This document shows, piece by piece, positions 9,694 to 19,694 of a DNA stretch of 64,000 bases (positions are counted from its first letter, which is position 1; each line of letters starts with the position of its first letter). This stretch comes from Numidum massiliense (GTDB lineage Bacteria; Bacillota; Bacilli; Thermoactinomycetales; Novibacillaceae): assembly GCF_001375555.1 (NCBI RefSeq), contig NZ_CTDZ01000009.1, forward strand, positions 496,001 through 560,000. Direction: 5' to 3'. Position numbers and translations under genes: made by a program. The notes under the pieces are model-generated. The model worked only from the letters and a program-made list of their open reading frames with translations, did not search any database and was not told the DNA's origin.

Positions 9694-10806
9694 CTAATCA
9701 ATAATGCCGCGCTTGACGATTTCTACGGTGACGTGAGGGGTGATTGTCATGTGCGGGTACGTTTTTTTCCAGTCTAATTTCTTCCACGTGTCAAAGTGAA
9801 AGGCGATGAGTCGGCGGCCGATGCCGAGGGCATCGCAGTTGGCCTGTTGCAGTTTGCGAACGACCGCTTGCGCCCGTTCGGTAAAGTAACGGGACAGCTG
9901 TTCATTTAACGCTTGCACTTCGCGCGCATTGTTCAACTGGTCGCGCGGAAACTCGATGACGTTGACGCGCAATAAAAGACGCAAGTCAGATGACGGTTGA
10001 CCCGTTTTAGACACGGACACTTTCAATTTTCGTTTCATGCTTTCGACGTTAACTGTAATGAACGGGTTTAGGTCACGTTTTTTGCCACCCATTTTTACCC
10101 GGTGCGTCAGTTTTGCTTCCCTTCCTTTGCGATCGGCGAGCAGTAAAAAGAGCATCGCTTCGTCAAACGACAACTTTCCTGACAACCGCTGCCCGTTGAA
10201 CAGTGCGATGCCGTTAACGCTTGCTTCATTGTCATGGCACTGTACGTACGGGAGGAAGGCGTCTTCGCCCGGGTTAAAAAAGAGGGGGGATACCGACTGC
10301 ACGTTGACAATCGGGATTTGCGTCGATAGTTCCGCACTTTTGATCAAATCGTCTAAGTAGTCGGCGAGTAGCGTCGCTTCCCCGACTTGCGCTTTTTTAA
10401 AGTCGTTTGCCCTTCCTTGGACGATGGCGAGGTGGGCGTTCAAAGAGTCTCGTGGACTGCGGTACAAAAAATCTAACAACGGGTACATGCCCCTTTTTTT
10501 TACTAGTTCCTCGCCGATAAAGATGAGCCGGTTATTCGAACGGTCGATTTCTTTCGCTACTTTGCGGTCAATGACTTCGAACGCATCCGCCGGCGTGTCG
10601 CCGACTCCACTGACGACAATTGACTGCGACTGAACCATTTTCGTAAAGTTAGGCAACGAACACGTCACTAAGATGCGCCCGTCTGCGGCGAGATCGAGCC
10701 CAAACCCGCGTACGATCGTGTAGTCTCGCAACATGCGCTGATCCCAACACCCTGCTGTACAAACGAGGCTCACACAAAGGAATACGCTCACAATTTTCGC
10801 CTTCAT
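9694..10806 (-). CDS. gerKC: Ger(x)C family spore germination lipoprotein (GerKC-like)
   Basis: 370 residues from ATG 10806. The signal peptide ends in a lipobox with cysteine at residue 20 (CTAGC), followed by WDQRMLRDYTIVRGFGLDLA, the standard opening of GerAC/GerKC proteins. The remainder is the Ger(x)C domain, ending with the KLDWKKTYP element typical of the C-terminus. It is the lipoprotein subunit of a nutrient germinant receptor in the spore inner membrane. The ATG overlaps the stop of the B subunit gene (ATGA). AGGAGG directly abuts the start, so expression may depend on coupling. Confidence 0.92.
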   Translation of the reverse strand: MKAKIVSVFLCVSLVCTAGCWDQRMLRDYTIVRGFGLDLAADGRILVTCSLPNFTKMVQSQSIVVSGVGDTPADAFEVIDRKVAKEIDRSNNRLIFIGEELVKKRGMYPLLDFLYRSPRDSLNAHLAIVQGRANDFKKAQVGEATLLADYLDDLIKSAELSTQIPIVNVQSVSPLFFNPGEDAFLPYVQCHDNEASVNGIALFNGQRLSGKLSFDEAMLFLLLADRKGREAKLTHRVKMGGKKRDLNPFITVNVESMKRKLKVSVSKTGQPSSDLRLLLRVNVIEFPRDQLNNAREVQALNEQLSRYFTERAQAVVRKLQQANCDALGIGRRLIAFHFDTWKKLDWKKTYPHMTITPHVTVEIVKRGIID

Positions 10807-11909
10807 CCTCCTGCCCCCTTTGTCTCCGTACGTATGAAAATATACGAAATGATCAACAGTGACACCGGAACAATCCCGAAAAAAACGAGGTCTAAACGTT
10901 CGACCCACTGCGCGTAGTGGGCAACGGCAAGCGTATTGCCCGAGAGCAGTCCAATGACAAAGCAGGCGACGGCGGTGTACGGCACTGTTTTCCCAAAAGT
11001 GTTCGTCTGGAACACTTGCTGTACCCCTTTTGCCGCGAGAAATAAGTAACTGGCGAACGTCGTCGCAATCGACACGGTCCAGATAGAAAAGAAGAACAAA
11101 TCGAGCCGTTCGACCACTCTGATCGTAAAACCTTTTAGCATGTACAGGACTGGCTCGGGAATGAGCGCCAGTTCGTTCGGGCCAAAGAAAATGATGACGG
11201 TGAAGACGACAAACGTATAAAAAACGGTGACGACCAAATTAGCGAGTGAAGCAGCTTTTAGTTTTGCTTTGTCACTGCCGGTCGTATACGGGTAGGCGAC
11301 TAACAGTAGTTCGAAGCCGAGGAAGTACAAGGACGCTTCTTTGACACCAGTCATAATACCGCTCAAGCCAGCATTTCCGACGGGCAAAATGTAATAGACG
11401 TTCAAGATGCCTAATGTGTAGGAACTGATCATTTGTAAGAGCGGAATAGCGAGTAAGCATGACACGAGCACATAAAAACGGGCCATAATGCGCAAATTGC
11501 TCATGACGAGGTACAAACAGACCGCGACAAACACGGCGAGGATCACCCAACGCGGTGTGAGTGGCAACATCCACGCACTAACCGTGAAACTGTACACTTG
11601 TAACACGTATGCCCCGACCACAGCGAAATGGCAAATGTACAAGAGGCCCAACCCTTTTCCGAGGAATCTCCCTAACAACTGCGGCAAGTAATCATACAGT
11701 GTCAGCGACGGAAAGCGTCGCCCGAGCGCCCAGTAAAGGATGAGCACAACTTGGACGCAGGCGCCCGACAACAGTACCGCTATCCAGCTGTCCTCTTTTG
11801 CTTTTGTAAACACGGCATAGGCGAGCGACGTTAACCCGATGCCGGCTTGCGTCTGCAACAGTAAAAAAAACAGTTGGTTTGGTGTGATACTATTTTCGGC
11901 GTTTTTCAC
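10803..11909 (-). CDS. gerKB: GerAB/ArcD/ProY family spore germination permease (GerKB-like)
   Basis: 368 residues with about ten membrane helices. The opening NSITPNQLFFLLLQTQAGIG is typical of GerB subunits of the APC superfamily. GerB proteins bind the nutrient germinant. The start lies 20 bases inside the end of the A subunit gene, and the stop overlaps the C subunit start, so A-B-C is a tightly coupled operon. Confidence 0.93.
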   Translation of the reverse strand: MKNAENSITPNQLFFLLLQTQAGIGLTSLAYAVFTKAKEDSWIAVLLSGACVQVVLILYWALGRRFPSLTLYDYLPQLLGRFLGKGLGLLYICHFAVVGAYVLQVYSFTVSAWMLPLTPRWVILAVFVAVCLYLVMSNLRIMARFYVLVSCLLAIPLLQMISSYTLGILNVYYILPVGNAGLSGIMTGVKEASLYFLGFELLLVAYPYTTGSDKAKLKAASLANLVVTVFYTFVVFTVIIFFGPNELALIPEPVLYMLKGFTIRVVERLDLFFFSIWTVSIATTFASYLFLAAKGVQQVFQTNTFGKTVPYTAVACFVIGLLSGNTLAVAHYAQWVERLDLVFFGIVPVSLLIISYIFIRTETKGAGG

Positions 11910-13446
11910 GTCGTTTCCACCCTCTCGAATACCACTCGCGGCGCAGTCGCTGTGGGCGACTGTCTAGCGGACGCGTGTTCATTAACCAGAGTGGTACTCG
12001 CATAAATGTATCTTTAATGTCTTGTGCCCGTAACGGGGCTAGTGGTGCAAAGTAAGGTGAACCAAACGGCTCTAGCTTGCACAAGTGGATAAACATCACC
12101 ATAAAGCCGAACACGATACCGAGTAGACCGAATGTCGCCGCCGCTAGCATGAGCGGAAACCCTAACAGACGGACGAGTGTACTCATTTCGAACGTTGGGA
12201 TGACGAAAGAAGCAAGAGCTGTCAAGGCGACGACAATGATCATTTGCGACGAGATGAGGCCAGCTTTGACGACGGCATCGCCGATGACTAAACCGCCGAC
12301 GATGCCGATCGTCTGCCCAATCGGCGTCGGCAAACGAATCCCGGTCTCCCGGATTAACTCTAGCGTCACTTGCATCCCCATCGCTTCGAGTAGCGGCGGT
12401 AGCGGGACTTTATCGACTGATTCTTTGAACACCAATACTAACCCGTCGGGAATAATTTCAAAGTGAAACGAGACGATCGCAATATAGAACGCGGGTAAGG
12501 CGAGCGCCATAAAAAAGCTAATTAAGCGGATAAAGCGAAAAAAAGTGCCCATGTACCAGCGGTTGTTGTAGTCGTCCGGCGTTTGAAAAAAGGAGAAAAA
12601 CGAGACGGGCATAATAAACGCCCCAGGCGCCCCTTCCGCTAACAGGGCGACCCTCCCTTCTAACAAATTCGCGACCGTTCGATCAGGGCGTTCCGTGCGC
12701 AACAGTTGCGGAAAGGGGGAAAGTGGCTCGTCTTCGATATAATCTTCGATCGTACCGACCGCAATGATACTGTCGGTCGCAATATCTTCGAGCCGATGTG
12801 TCACTTTAGCGACGGTGTCCGGGTCGGCGAGATGGCGTAAATAGATGAGGGCGACTTTTGTATGTGTCTCTTGTCCTAACGAAAAATAGCGCACGGTGAG
12901 TGACGTATTTTCCAATTTGTTGCGGATTAAATACGTGTTAATTGTTAAACTTTCCACAAAGCCATCGTGTGCCCCGGAAATGACCTTTTCTTCTTCTGGC
13001 TCATCGATGTTTCGCTGGTGATTCGCTCCGACGTCCAGCAAGTGCAGCTGATCGCTACCGTTCAGACAAAGGGCACACTTGCCGTTGACCATTTGTGCGG
13101 CGGTCTGTCGTAAGTCGTTAGTGACATCCATCGTTGTCGTCGTCAATATAGCGTCGAGACCGCTACCGATTGTTCCGTCTTCAACGACGGGATCGCGCGC
13201 GTACACTTGCGCGAGCGGGGTCAAAATACCGTGTTGCACTTTCTGTTCATCGATCAGTGTCGCAATGTAAAAGAGGGCTCCAACACGTCCGTTAAAGACT
13301 ATTTTGCGCTCTGAAAAGTCGTCGCTGTTACCAAACAGCTCGCGCAGTTGTGCCGCGTTCTGTTGTAGCGACGTGGAAGCCGGCTGCTGTTGCTGTTTTT
13401 GCTCCGTCTGCCCTGGATGCGGTCGTTGGACGTAGCGATTAGCCAC
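11890..13446 (-). CDS. gerKA: GerA family spore germination protein (GerKA-like)
   Basis: 518 residues from a GTG at 13446 that has GGGGAG six bases upstream. The open frame continues 53 codons further to 13605, but those residues lack a ribosome site and do not look like the family. After a glutamine-rich N-terminus comes the soluble GerA N-domain (LRELFGNSDDF onward), then four or five helices with LLEAMGMQVTLELIRETGIRLP and PIGQTIGIVGGLVIGDA, highly conserved in GerA proteins. It is the A subunit of a nutrient receptor, with B and C downstream. Confidence 0.92.
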   Translation of the reverse strand: MANRYVQRPHPGQTEQKQQQQPASTSLQQNAAQLRELFGNSDDFSERKIVFNGRVGALFYIATLIDEQKVQHGILTPLAQVYARDPVVEDGTIGSGLDAILTTTTMDVTNDLRQTAAQMVNGKCALCLNGSDQLHLLDVGANHQRNIDEPEEEKVISGAHDGFVESLTINTYLIRNKLENTSLTVRYFSLGQETHTKVALIYLRHLADPDTVAKVTHRLEDIATDSIIAVGTIEDYIEDEPLSPFPQLLRTERPDRTVANLLEGRVALLAEGAPGAFIMPVSFFSFFQTPDDYNNRWYMGTFFRFIRLISFFMALALPAFYIAIVSFHFEIIPDGLVLVFKESVDKVPLPPLLEAMGMQVTLELIRETGIRLPTPIGQTIGIVGGLVIGDAVVKAGLISSQMIIVVALTALASFVIPTFEMSTLVRLLGFPLMLAAATFGLLGIVFGFMVMFIHLCKLEPFGSPYFAPLAPLRAQDIKDTFMRVPLWLMNTRPLDSRPQRLRREWYSRGWKRREKRRK

Positions 13447-13643
13447 TTCGATCTCCCCTAGTCTGAAAGTATACACATCACGCATCGTCCGGTGTCGTCC
13501 CGATGCCGCCTCAAGTTGTGGACACACCTGTTTGTTCGCTTCCACGATTCGTTCCGTTAGTTTTGTTCCGTTACTAGGTGCTACACGTGGACATACTGTT
13601 AACATGCGGCTGAGCTGCCTGTTTTATGTATTGCAAAGGAGTA

Positions 13644-13673
13644 TTGCCCCTCAATCTGCTCGTTAGCTATAAT
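13644..13673 (+). promoter_or_regulatory. sigma-A promoter candidate for recJ
   Basis: TTGCCC and TATAAT are 18 bases apart, ending 28 bases before the recJ GTG start. Confidence 0.6.
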
Positions 13674-13701
13674 AGAGAGGTTAGGGAAGGGGGAATACAT
13701 C

Positions 13702-16275
13702 GTGTACCACCCCAAGACACGGTGGACCTTAGCCGCGGCAGAGCAAGCGGAAAACAGTGAGACGGAAGCGCTGGCCGCGGTAACGGGCGTTCATCCGATC
13801 ATCGCCCGCCTCTTGCAAGCGCGCGGCTTGGACAGCAGAGAGCAAGTGGCGCAATTTCTCGACGTGTCGCCAGAGGCGTTTAACGATCCGTTTGCCATGT
13901 ACGGCATGGACGTCGCGGTCGACCGCATTCGCCGCGCCGTCGATCACCGCGAAAAAATATGGATTTACGGAGATTACGATGTTGACGGAGTAACTAGTAC
14001 GAGCTTAATGCTGGAGACGTTTCGTGCCCTCGGGCACGAGGTCGACTTCTACATACCGAACCGCTTTACCGAAGGGTACGGCTTAAACGGCGCCGCACTC
14101 AACTCAGCGGCTGAGCGTGGCGTCACGCTCGTCATCACTGTCGATACAGGTATTTCGGCGGTTAAAGAAGCGGAAATCGCCCGTGCGCTCGGACTCGATC
14201 TCATCATTACTGACCATCACGAGCCGCCGCCGGAATTGCCGGACGCTTACGCCGTCATTAATCCGAAACACCCGTTGTGCCGCTACCCGGACCACATGCT
14301 GGCTGGGGTCGGAGTCGCGTTTAAAATGGCGCACGCGTTACTCGGGCGCGTGCCGGAAGAACTGTTGCCACTCGCAGCCGTCGGGACGATTGCCGACCTC
14401 GTACCGCTAGCGGACGAGAACCGCTTGCTCGCGGCACTCGGGTTAAAAAAACTAAACGAACGGCGGCACATCGGTTTGACCGCACTGTTAGAGGTCGCCG
14501 GCATCGATGCAAACAAAGAAGTGACGGCGGGACATATCGGCTTTTCTATCGGGCCGCGCCTCAATGCGAGCGGACGCTTGCACGTCGCTGATCCCGCAGT
14601 TAAACTGCTCACGACCCGCGACCGCAACGAGGCTTACGCATTGGCACAGCAGTTAGATGCGATTAATCGCGAGCGACAACAAATTGTCGACGAGATCACG
14701 AAGGAAGCGATCGCCCTCGTCGAAAAAGACAAAAGCGATAACCAATACGCGATCGTCGTGGCGCGACCGGGCTGGAACGCCGGTGTGATCGGCATCGTTG
14801 CCTCCCGTCTCGTGGAGCGTTACTACCGGCCGACGATCGTGCTCGCCATCGACGAAGCGAGCGGGCAGGCGAAAGGTTCGGCCCGTAGCATCGAAGGGTT
14901 TGATATGTTTCAAGCACTTTCCGAATTACAAGAACTGCTGCCGCACTTCGGCGGCCATACGATGGCAGCGGGTATGACTCTCGCCGTGGACGACATTGGC
15001 GAGCTGCGGCAGCGGTTGAACGGGATTGCTGCAGATTGGCTCTCCGAGGAAGACTTTATCCCGTCCACCACCGTCGATCTGTCTTGTACACTCGCCGACC
15101 TTTCCCTCGAGTGGGTGGAACAACTGTCACTGCTCGAACCGTACGGGATCGGCAACCGTACGCCGCGTTTCTGCTTGACGGGTGGACAGCTCGGCGAGGT
15201 GAAGCGGATCGGGCGGGATCAAAGTCACTTGCGCCTGTCACTCCGGACGGATGCTGACAGTGTCCAAGCGGTTGCCTTTCAAATGGGTGCAGCGGCAAAC
15301 GAGCTCGCTGTCGGGGCAGAGGCGGAAGTTGTCGGCGAATTGTCTGTCAACGAATGGAATGGCCACCGTTCGGTGCAATGTATCGTCCAGGACATAGAAG
15401 TGGCCCACTTGCAACTGTTCGACTGGCGCGGTCGCAAGGTGACGTCTGAGGATTGGCAGCAACTAGCTGATAACGGCACGGTCTTCAACTGTTTTCATCC
15501 GCTGAGTGCGGCCGAGGCACGCAGGCAGTTGCCGGGGCGCGAGGCGTCGCTTGTTCTGTGGGACGGGTACGGCCATGTCGTAGGCGACGGTAGTGACGGG
15601 ACGAGCTGGGGCGATACGAATCGCGTTGAGGACGGCGATCGCTCCGAAGTCTATACCGCTGGCACTGTTGGCGAAAGTAGCCTTAAGGAAGAAGCTAGTG
15701 CCGACAAGCACACGACAGCTGTCCCGCCGGCGCTTGCGGACAGTTGCTGTCTCGCCTTTGTCGACTACCCGACAGACAAGGCGACGTATCACCGTATATT
15801 GCGTGCCGTACCGACGTTAGAGCGCGTCTACTTTTTTGGTGCGGACGAAGCGCTTTACGCCGTCCCGAGCCGCGACGACTTTAAAAAAGTGTACGCTGTT
15901 TTGCATAAAGAGCGGCGCATGCATAAAGGTGACTTGCACCGGGTGGCACGGGGCATCGGTATGGCGACTCCGACGGTCGCACTCGCGCTCGACGTGTTTA
16001 ACGAACTAGGGTTTACTGTAGAAAAGGGACAAGTAGTAGCACTTCAGGCCAAAGCGCCGAAGCGGTCGCTAAACGAGTCCGCGATCCTCGCCCGGCAGCG
16101 CAGGCGCAAAAAGGCGTACGATGCGTTTTACTATGCATCTCAGCGCCAGCTGCTCGAGGAGATTACGAAAGTGAGGGCGGAACAGGCTGCCCACATTCCA
16201 GGAGGAGACGACCATGGATTTCAAAGAGAAAATACGCGTCATTCACGACTTTCCCCAACCGGGAGTTCGCTTTAA
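13702..16275 (+). CDS. recJ: Single-stranded-DNA-specific exonuclease RecJ
   Basis: 857 residues; GTG start after AGGGAAGGGGGA. RecJ degrades single-stranded DNA 5' to 3' in recombination and repair. Motifs: YGDYDVDGVTS (aspartates 91, 93 and 95), VDTG (148), DHH (171-173) and the DHHA1 FGGH near 415, so all catalytic metal ligands appear present. An OB domain follows to about 570. Residues about 630-680 form an acidic, low-complexity linker before the Firmicutes RecJ C-terminal domain. The last about 20 residues are encoded inside the start of apt, an unusual 62-base overlap. Confidence 0.96.
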   Translation: MYHPKTRWTLAAAEQAENSETEALAAVTGVHPIIARLLQARGLDSREQVAQFLDVSPEAFNDPFAMYGMDVAVDRIRRAVDHREKIWIYGDYDVDGVTSTSLMLETFRALGHEVDFYIPNRFTEGYGLNGAALNSAAERGVTLVITVDTGISAVKEAEIARALGLDLIITDHHEPPPELPDAYAVINPKHPLCRYPDHMLAGVGVAFKMAHALLGRVPEELLPLAAVGTIADLVPLADENRLLAALGLKKLNERRHIGLTALLEVAGIDANKEVTAGHIGFSIGPRLNASGRLHVADPAVKLLTTRDRNEAYALAQQLDAINRERQQIVDEITKEAIALVEKDKSDNQYAIVVARPGWNAGVIGIVASRLVERYYRPTIVLAIDEASGQAKGSARSIEGFDMFQALSELQELLPHFGGHTMAAGMTLAVDDIGELRQRLNGIAADWLSEEDFIPSTTVDLSCTLADLSLEWVEQLSLLEPYGIGNRTPRFCLTGGQLGEVKRIGRDQSHLRLSLRTDADSVQAVAFQMGAAANELAVGAEAEVVGELSVNEWNGHRSVQCIVQDIEVAHLQLFDWRGRKVTSEDWQQLADNGTVFNCFHPLSAAEARRQLPGREASLVLWDGYGHVVGDGSDGTSWGDTNRVEDGDRSEVYTAGTVGESSLKEEASADKHTTAVPPALADSCCLAFVDYPTDKATYHRILRAVPTLERVYFFGADEALYAVPSRDDFKKVYAVLHKERRMHKGDLHRVARGIGMATPTVALALDVFNELGFTVEKGQVVALQAKAPKRSLNESAILARQRRRKKAYDAFYYASQRQLLEEITKVRAEQAAHIPGGDDHGFQRENTRHSRLSPTGSSL

Positions 16276-16726
16276 AGACATTACGACGTTATTGCAAGAC
16301 GGAGCCTGCTACAAAGCGGCTATCGATCAAATGGCGAGCGAGCTTCAAGGCTTAAACATTGACCTCATCGCCGGACCGGAAGCGCGGGGGTTCGTCGTCG
16401 GCGCTCCCCTTGCCTACGCCCTCGGCACCGGCTTCGTTCCGGTACGCAAAGCAGGCAAGCTGCCTGGAGAAGTCGTTGAGGCGGAATACGACCTCGAGTA
16501 CGGAAAAAGTAAGCTCGCCATTCACCGCGACGCCATTCAACCAGGGCAGCGTGTCCTCATCGCCGACGATTTGTTGGCGACAGGTGGAACCATCAGCACG
16601 ACAGTCGACTTAGTAGAGCGCGTCGGCGGCGAGGTTGTCGGGGTCGCTTTTCTCATTGAACTGACTTACTTAAACGGGCGAGACAAGTTAGGTGACCACC
16701 CCATTTTTACGTTAGTGCAGTATTGA
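16214..16726 (+). CDS. apt: Adenine phosphoribosyltransferase
   Basis: 170 residues, normal length. It converts adenine and PRPP to AMP. The PRPP-binding motif VLIADDLLATGGT is at residues 114-126, and the GPEARGFVVGAPLA block is at 54-67. The start ATG has AGGAGGAG eight bases upstream, within the recJ coding region. The recJ-apt-relA order is conserved in Bacillales. Confidence 0.97.
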   Translation: MDFKEKIRVIHDFPQPGVRFKDITTLLQDGACYKAAIDQMASELQGLNIDLIAGPEARGFVVGAPLAYALGTGFVPVRKAGKLPGEVVEAEYDLEYGKSKLAIHRDAIQPGQRVLIADDLLATGGTISTTVDLVERVGGEVVGVAFLIELTYLNGRDKLGDHPIFTLVQY

Positions 16727-16771
16727 CGTAGGTGTCGTTTGAAGCGCTTGGCGACCCTGACGCGGTATGTC

Positions 16772-16800
16772 TTTACATTCCAGCGTCTATCGCCGATAAT
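16772..16800 (+). promoter_or_regulatory. sigma-A promoter for relA
   Basis: TTTACA and GATAAT are separated by 17 bases in the apt-relA gap, ending 38 bases before the relA ATG. Confidence 0.7.
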
Positions 16801-16838
16801 GATTAGACTAAGGTTTTCGTTGTAGATAGGTGAATCCG

Positions 16839-18998
16839 ATGATGACGATCGAACGCTTACTAGAAAAAGCGGGCCAGTACATGACCGCGGATGATCTGTC
16901 GCGCATAGAGGAGGCGTACGAGGTCGCCCGCGAAGCGCATAGCGGGCAAAAACGGGAGTCTGGCGAGCCGTTTATATGTCACCCGCTAGCGGTGGCTTAC
17001 ATTTTGGTCGAGTTAGGGATGGATACGTCGACGGTTATGGCTGGGCTGTTACACGACGTCGTCGAAGATACAGAGGTGACACTCGAGGAAATCGAAGAGG
17101 CGTTCGGTCCGACCATTGCGCGCTTAGTCGACAGCGTCACGAAAGTGACGAAATTAGGACGAATGAAGTATAAGTCTAAAGAGGAGCAGCAGGCGGAAAA
17201 CCACCGCAAAATGCTCGTGGCAATGGCGCAAGACGTCCGCGTCATCCTTATTAAACTGGCGGATCGTCTGCACAACATGCGTACCCTCAAATACCAACCG
17301 TGGGAAAAACAGCAGCGGACGGCGAGTGAAACGTTGGAAATTTTTTCCCCGCTGGCACACCGGTTAGGCATTTCCGCTATCAAGTGGGAATTAGAAGATA
17401 TCGCCTTGCGTTACAAGAGTCCGCAAGAGTACTACCGCATCGCTAATTTGATGCAAAAAAAGCGGGCCGAGCGGGAAGAGTATTTGAATGACGTGATCGA
17501 AAAAGTGCAACAGCGCTTACAAGATATGGACATAGAAGCCGACATTTCCGGTCGGCCGAAGCACATTTATAGCATTTATCGCAAGATGAAGCTGCAAAAC
17601 AAGCAGTTTAACGAAATATACGATTTGTTGGCCGTACGAGTGATCGTCAACAATATTAAAGACTGTTACGCCGTATTAGGTATTATTCACACGTTGTGGA
17701 AGCCGATGCCGGGACGGTTCAAAGATTATATCGCCATGCCGAAGGCAAATATGTATCAGTCGTTGCACACGACGGTGATCGGTCCGAAGGGTGAACCGCT
17801 AGAGGTTCAAATTCGGACGTGGGAAATGCACCGCACGGCTGAGTACGGCGTCGCTGCCCACTGGGCTTACAAAGAAGGGAAGCAAAAACAAGAGCCGTCG
17901 TTCGAAGATAAACTGACGTGGTTCAGGCAAATTCTCGAGTGGCAACAAGACGTCTCCGATGCGCAAGAATTTATGGAATCGATGAAGATGGATATTTTCT
18001 CCGACGTTGTGTTCGTGTTTACGCCAAAGGGGGACGTTATCGAACTGCCGGCGAATTCGGTGCCGCTCGATTTTGCCTATCGCATTCATACAGAAGTCGG
18101 CAACCGGACGATCGGGGCGAAAGTGAACGGGAAAATCGTCCCCCTCGACCACAAGTTAAAAACGGGTGACATTGTAGAAATCTTAACGTCAAAACATAGC
18201 TACGGGCCTAGTCGCGATTGGCTTAAAATCGCTCAATCGTCACACGCGCGGAGCAAGATTCGCAATTGGTATAAAAAAGAGCGCCGCGAGGAAAGTGTCG
18301 CTAAAGGGCGGGAAGCGCTGGAGCGCGAAATTAAAAAATACGGCTTTGATGTCGACAACGTGTTAACGGAAGATGCCGTTGCCGAAGTGATCGCCAAGTT
18401 TAACTTCCAAGGTGAAGAAGACATGCTGGCCGCGATTGGTTACGGTGGCATTACGGCAGCGCAAATTGCGAACCGTCTGACGGAGAAGTTGCGCGCAGCA
18501 GAAGATGCCGCGATCCCCCCCGAGGCTAAAGTCGTGCCAAAACCGCACAAAAGCGTCGCGCAAGGCGTCCGGGTGAAAGGGGTCGACAACTTACTCGTCC
18601 GCTTTTCTAAATGTTGCAATCCGGTGCCCGGCGATGACATCGTCGGTTTTGTCACGCGCGGTCGCGGCGTTTCCGTGCACCGCTCGGACTGCCCCAACAT
18701 TCGTACGGACGAAACGGAGCGGTTAATCGATGTCGAGTGGGAAGAGCGGTCCAACCAGTCGTTCAACGTCGACTTAGAAGTATACGGGATGGATCGGCGC
18801 GGTATGATGCACGAAGTGTTACAAGTTGTCGCTGAATCGAAGACGAACATGACTGCTGTAGCGGGCAAAGTGACGCGCAACAACATGGCCGTCATTAACG
18901 TTTCCATTATGGTGCAAAACTTGGACCACTTACACGCCGTCGTAGAAAAAATAAAGCAAATCAAGGACGTATACAGTGTGACGCGCGTGATGCAGTAA
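16839..18998 (+). CDS. relA: Bifunctional (p)ppGpp synthetase/hydrolase RelA/SpoT
   Basis: 719 residues from ATG 16839, which follows TAGGTGA; a GTG nine bases earlier is inside that site. Domains in order: HD hydrolase (HPLAVAYIL and LHDVVEDTEV, histidine-aspartate at 72-73), synthetase (RPKHIYSIYRKM and YQSLHTTVIG), TGS (DVVFVFTPKGDVIELP, about 385-445), zinc-finger/helical region with FSKCCNPVPGDDIVGF, and a C-terminal ACT domain (VDLEVYGMDRRGMMHEV onward). The intact HD motif predicts both synthesis and hydrolysis of the alarmone. Followed by dtd. Confidence 0.97.
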   Translation: MMTIERLLEKAGQYMTADDLSRIEEAYEVAREAHSGQKRESGEPFICHPLAVAYILVELGMDTSTVMAGLLHDVVEDTEVTLEEIEEAFGPTIARLVDSVTKVTKLGRMKYKSKEEQQAENHRKMLVAMAQDVRVILIKLADRLHNMRTLKYQPWEKQQRTASETLEIFSPLAHRLGISAIKWELEDIALRYKSPQEYYRIANLMQKKRAEREEYLNDVIEKVQQRLQDMDIEADISGRPKHIYSIYRKMKLQNKQFNEIYDLLAVRVIVNNIKDCYAVLGIIHTLWKPMPGRFKDYIAMPKANMYQSLHTTVIGPKGEPLEVQIRTWEMHRTAEYGVAAHWAYKEGKQKQEPSFEDKLTWFRQILEWQQDVSDAQEFMESMKMDIFSDVVFVFTPKGDVIELPANSVPLDFAYRIHTEVGNRTIGAKVNGKIVPLDHKLKTGDIVEILTSKHSYGPSRDWLKIAQSSHARSKIRNWYKKERREESVAKGREALEREIKKYGFDVDNVLTEDAVAEVIAKFNFQGEEDMLAAIGYGGITAAQIANRLTEKLRAAEDAAIPPEAKVVPKPHKSVAQGVRVKGVDNLLVRFSKCCNPVPGDDIVGFVTRGRGVSVHRSDCPNIRTDETERLIDVEWEERSNQSFNVDLEVYGMDRRGMMHEVLQVVAESKTNMTAVAGKVTRNNMAVINVSIMVQNLDHLHAVVEKIKQIKDVYSVTRVMQ

Positions 18999-19116
18999 CG
19001 CCGCGCGGCTTCATTTCTTGCAGATGATGCTGGAGCAGTGTACGCGGAGAACGCCATGCGTGGGAAATACCGCGGGCAATATTAAGTAACTTTGGCAGTC
19101 GGAAGGGGGGTCCCAT

Positions 19117-19557
19117 GTGCGCGTCATTATTCAACGCAGCGGGCCAGCGCGAGTGACGGTCGACGGCGAGGTGACAGGGGAAATCGCGCACGGCCTCGTC
19201 TGCCTCGTCGGGTTCACCCACGGTGACGACGCCGACGCAATCGCCTATGTCGCGGACAAAATCGTTAATTTGCGCATTTTTACCGATGACGAAGGGAAGA
19301 TGAATCACTCCTTGCTAGACAGCGGGGGAGAGATCCTCAGCGTTTCCCAGTTTACCGTTTACGGCGATTGCCGGAAGGGGCGGCGACCCAGTTTTACACA
19401 AGCGGCGGCACCTGACCGCGCTGCCGCGCTGTACGATGCGTTTAACGAGCGACTCCGTTCGTACAGCGTCCGCGTCGCCACCGGCGTTTTTGGCGCTAAT
19501 ATGCAAGTGTCGCTAACGAACGACGGGCCGGTCACCTTCATTGTCGACAGTAAGTAG
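19117..19557 (+). CDS. dtd: D-aminoacyl-tRNA deacylase
   Basis: 146 residues, full length; GTG start after GGAAGGGGGG. Dtd removes D-amino acids (and glycine) mischarged onto tRNA. The catalytic [17 protein letters not shown] motif is at about residues 77-93, and the C-terminal [13 protein letters not shown] includes the NxGP cross-subunit motif. relA-dtd adjacency is common in Firmicutes. It ends with TAG, showing that TAG is an ordinary stop here. Confidence 0.97.
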   Translation: MRVIIQRSGPARVTVDGEVTGEIAHGLVCLVGFTHGDDADAIAYVADKIVNLRIFTDDEGKMNHSLLDSGGEILSVSQFTVYGDCRKGRRPSFTQAAAPDRAAALYDAFNERLRSYSVRVATGVFGANMQVSLTNDGPVTFIVDSK

Positions 19558-19645
19558 CGCAAATGCCGCGGGTGAGCCCCCACGAGATGGTTCGTGCTGG
19601 GGCAAATGCCGCGGGTGAGTCCCCACGAGATGGTTAAGTGCTGGG
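19558..19645 (+). repeat. 43-bp direct repeat, two copies
   Basis: CAAATGCCGCGGGTGAG and the following CCCCACGAGATGGTT recur at an offset of 43 bases (19560 and 19603), with only one substitution in the first 32 positions. It starts at the dtd stop codon. Neither copy is coding. Confidence 0.8.
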
Positions 19646-19694
19646 TGATTCACTGCGAGACGGATGTCTACATACATGATGTATCGTCGTAGGA

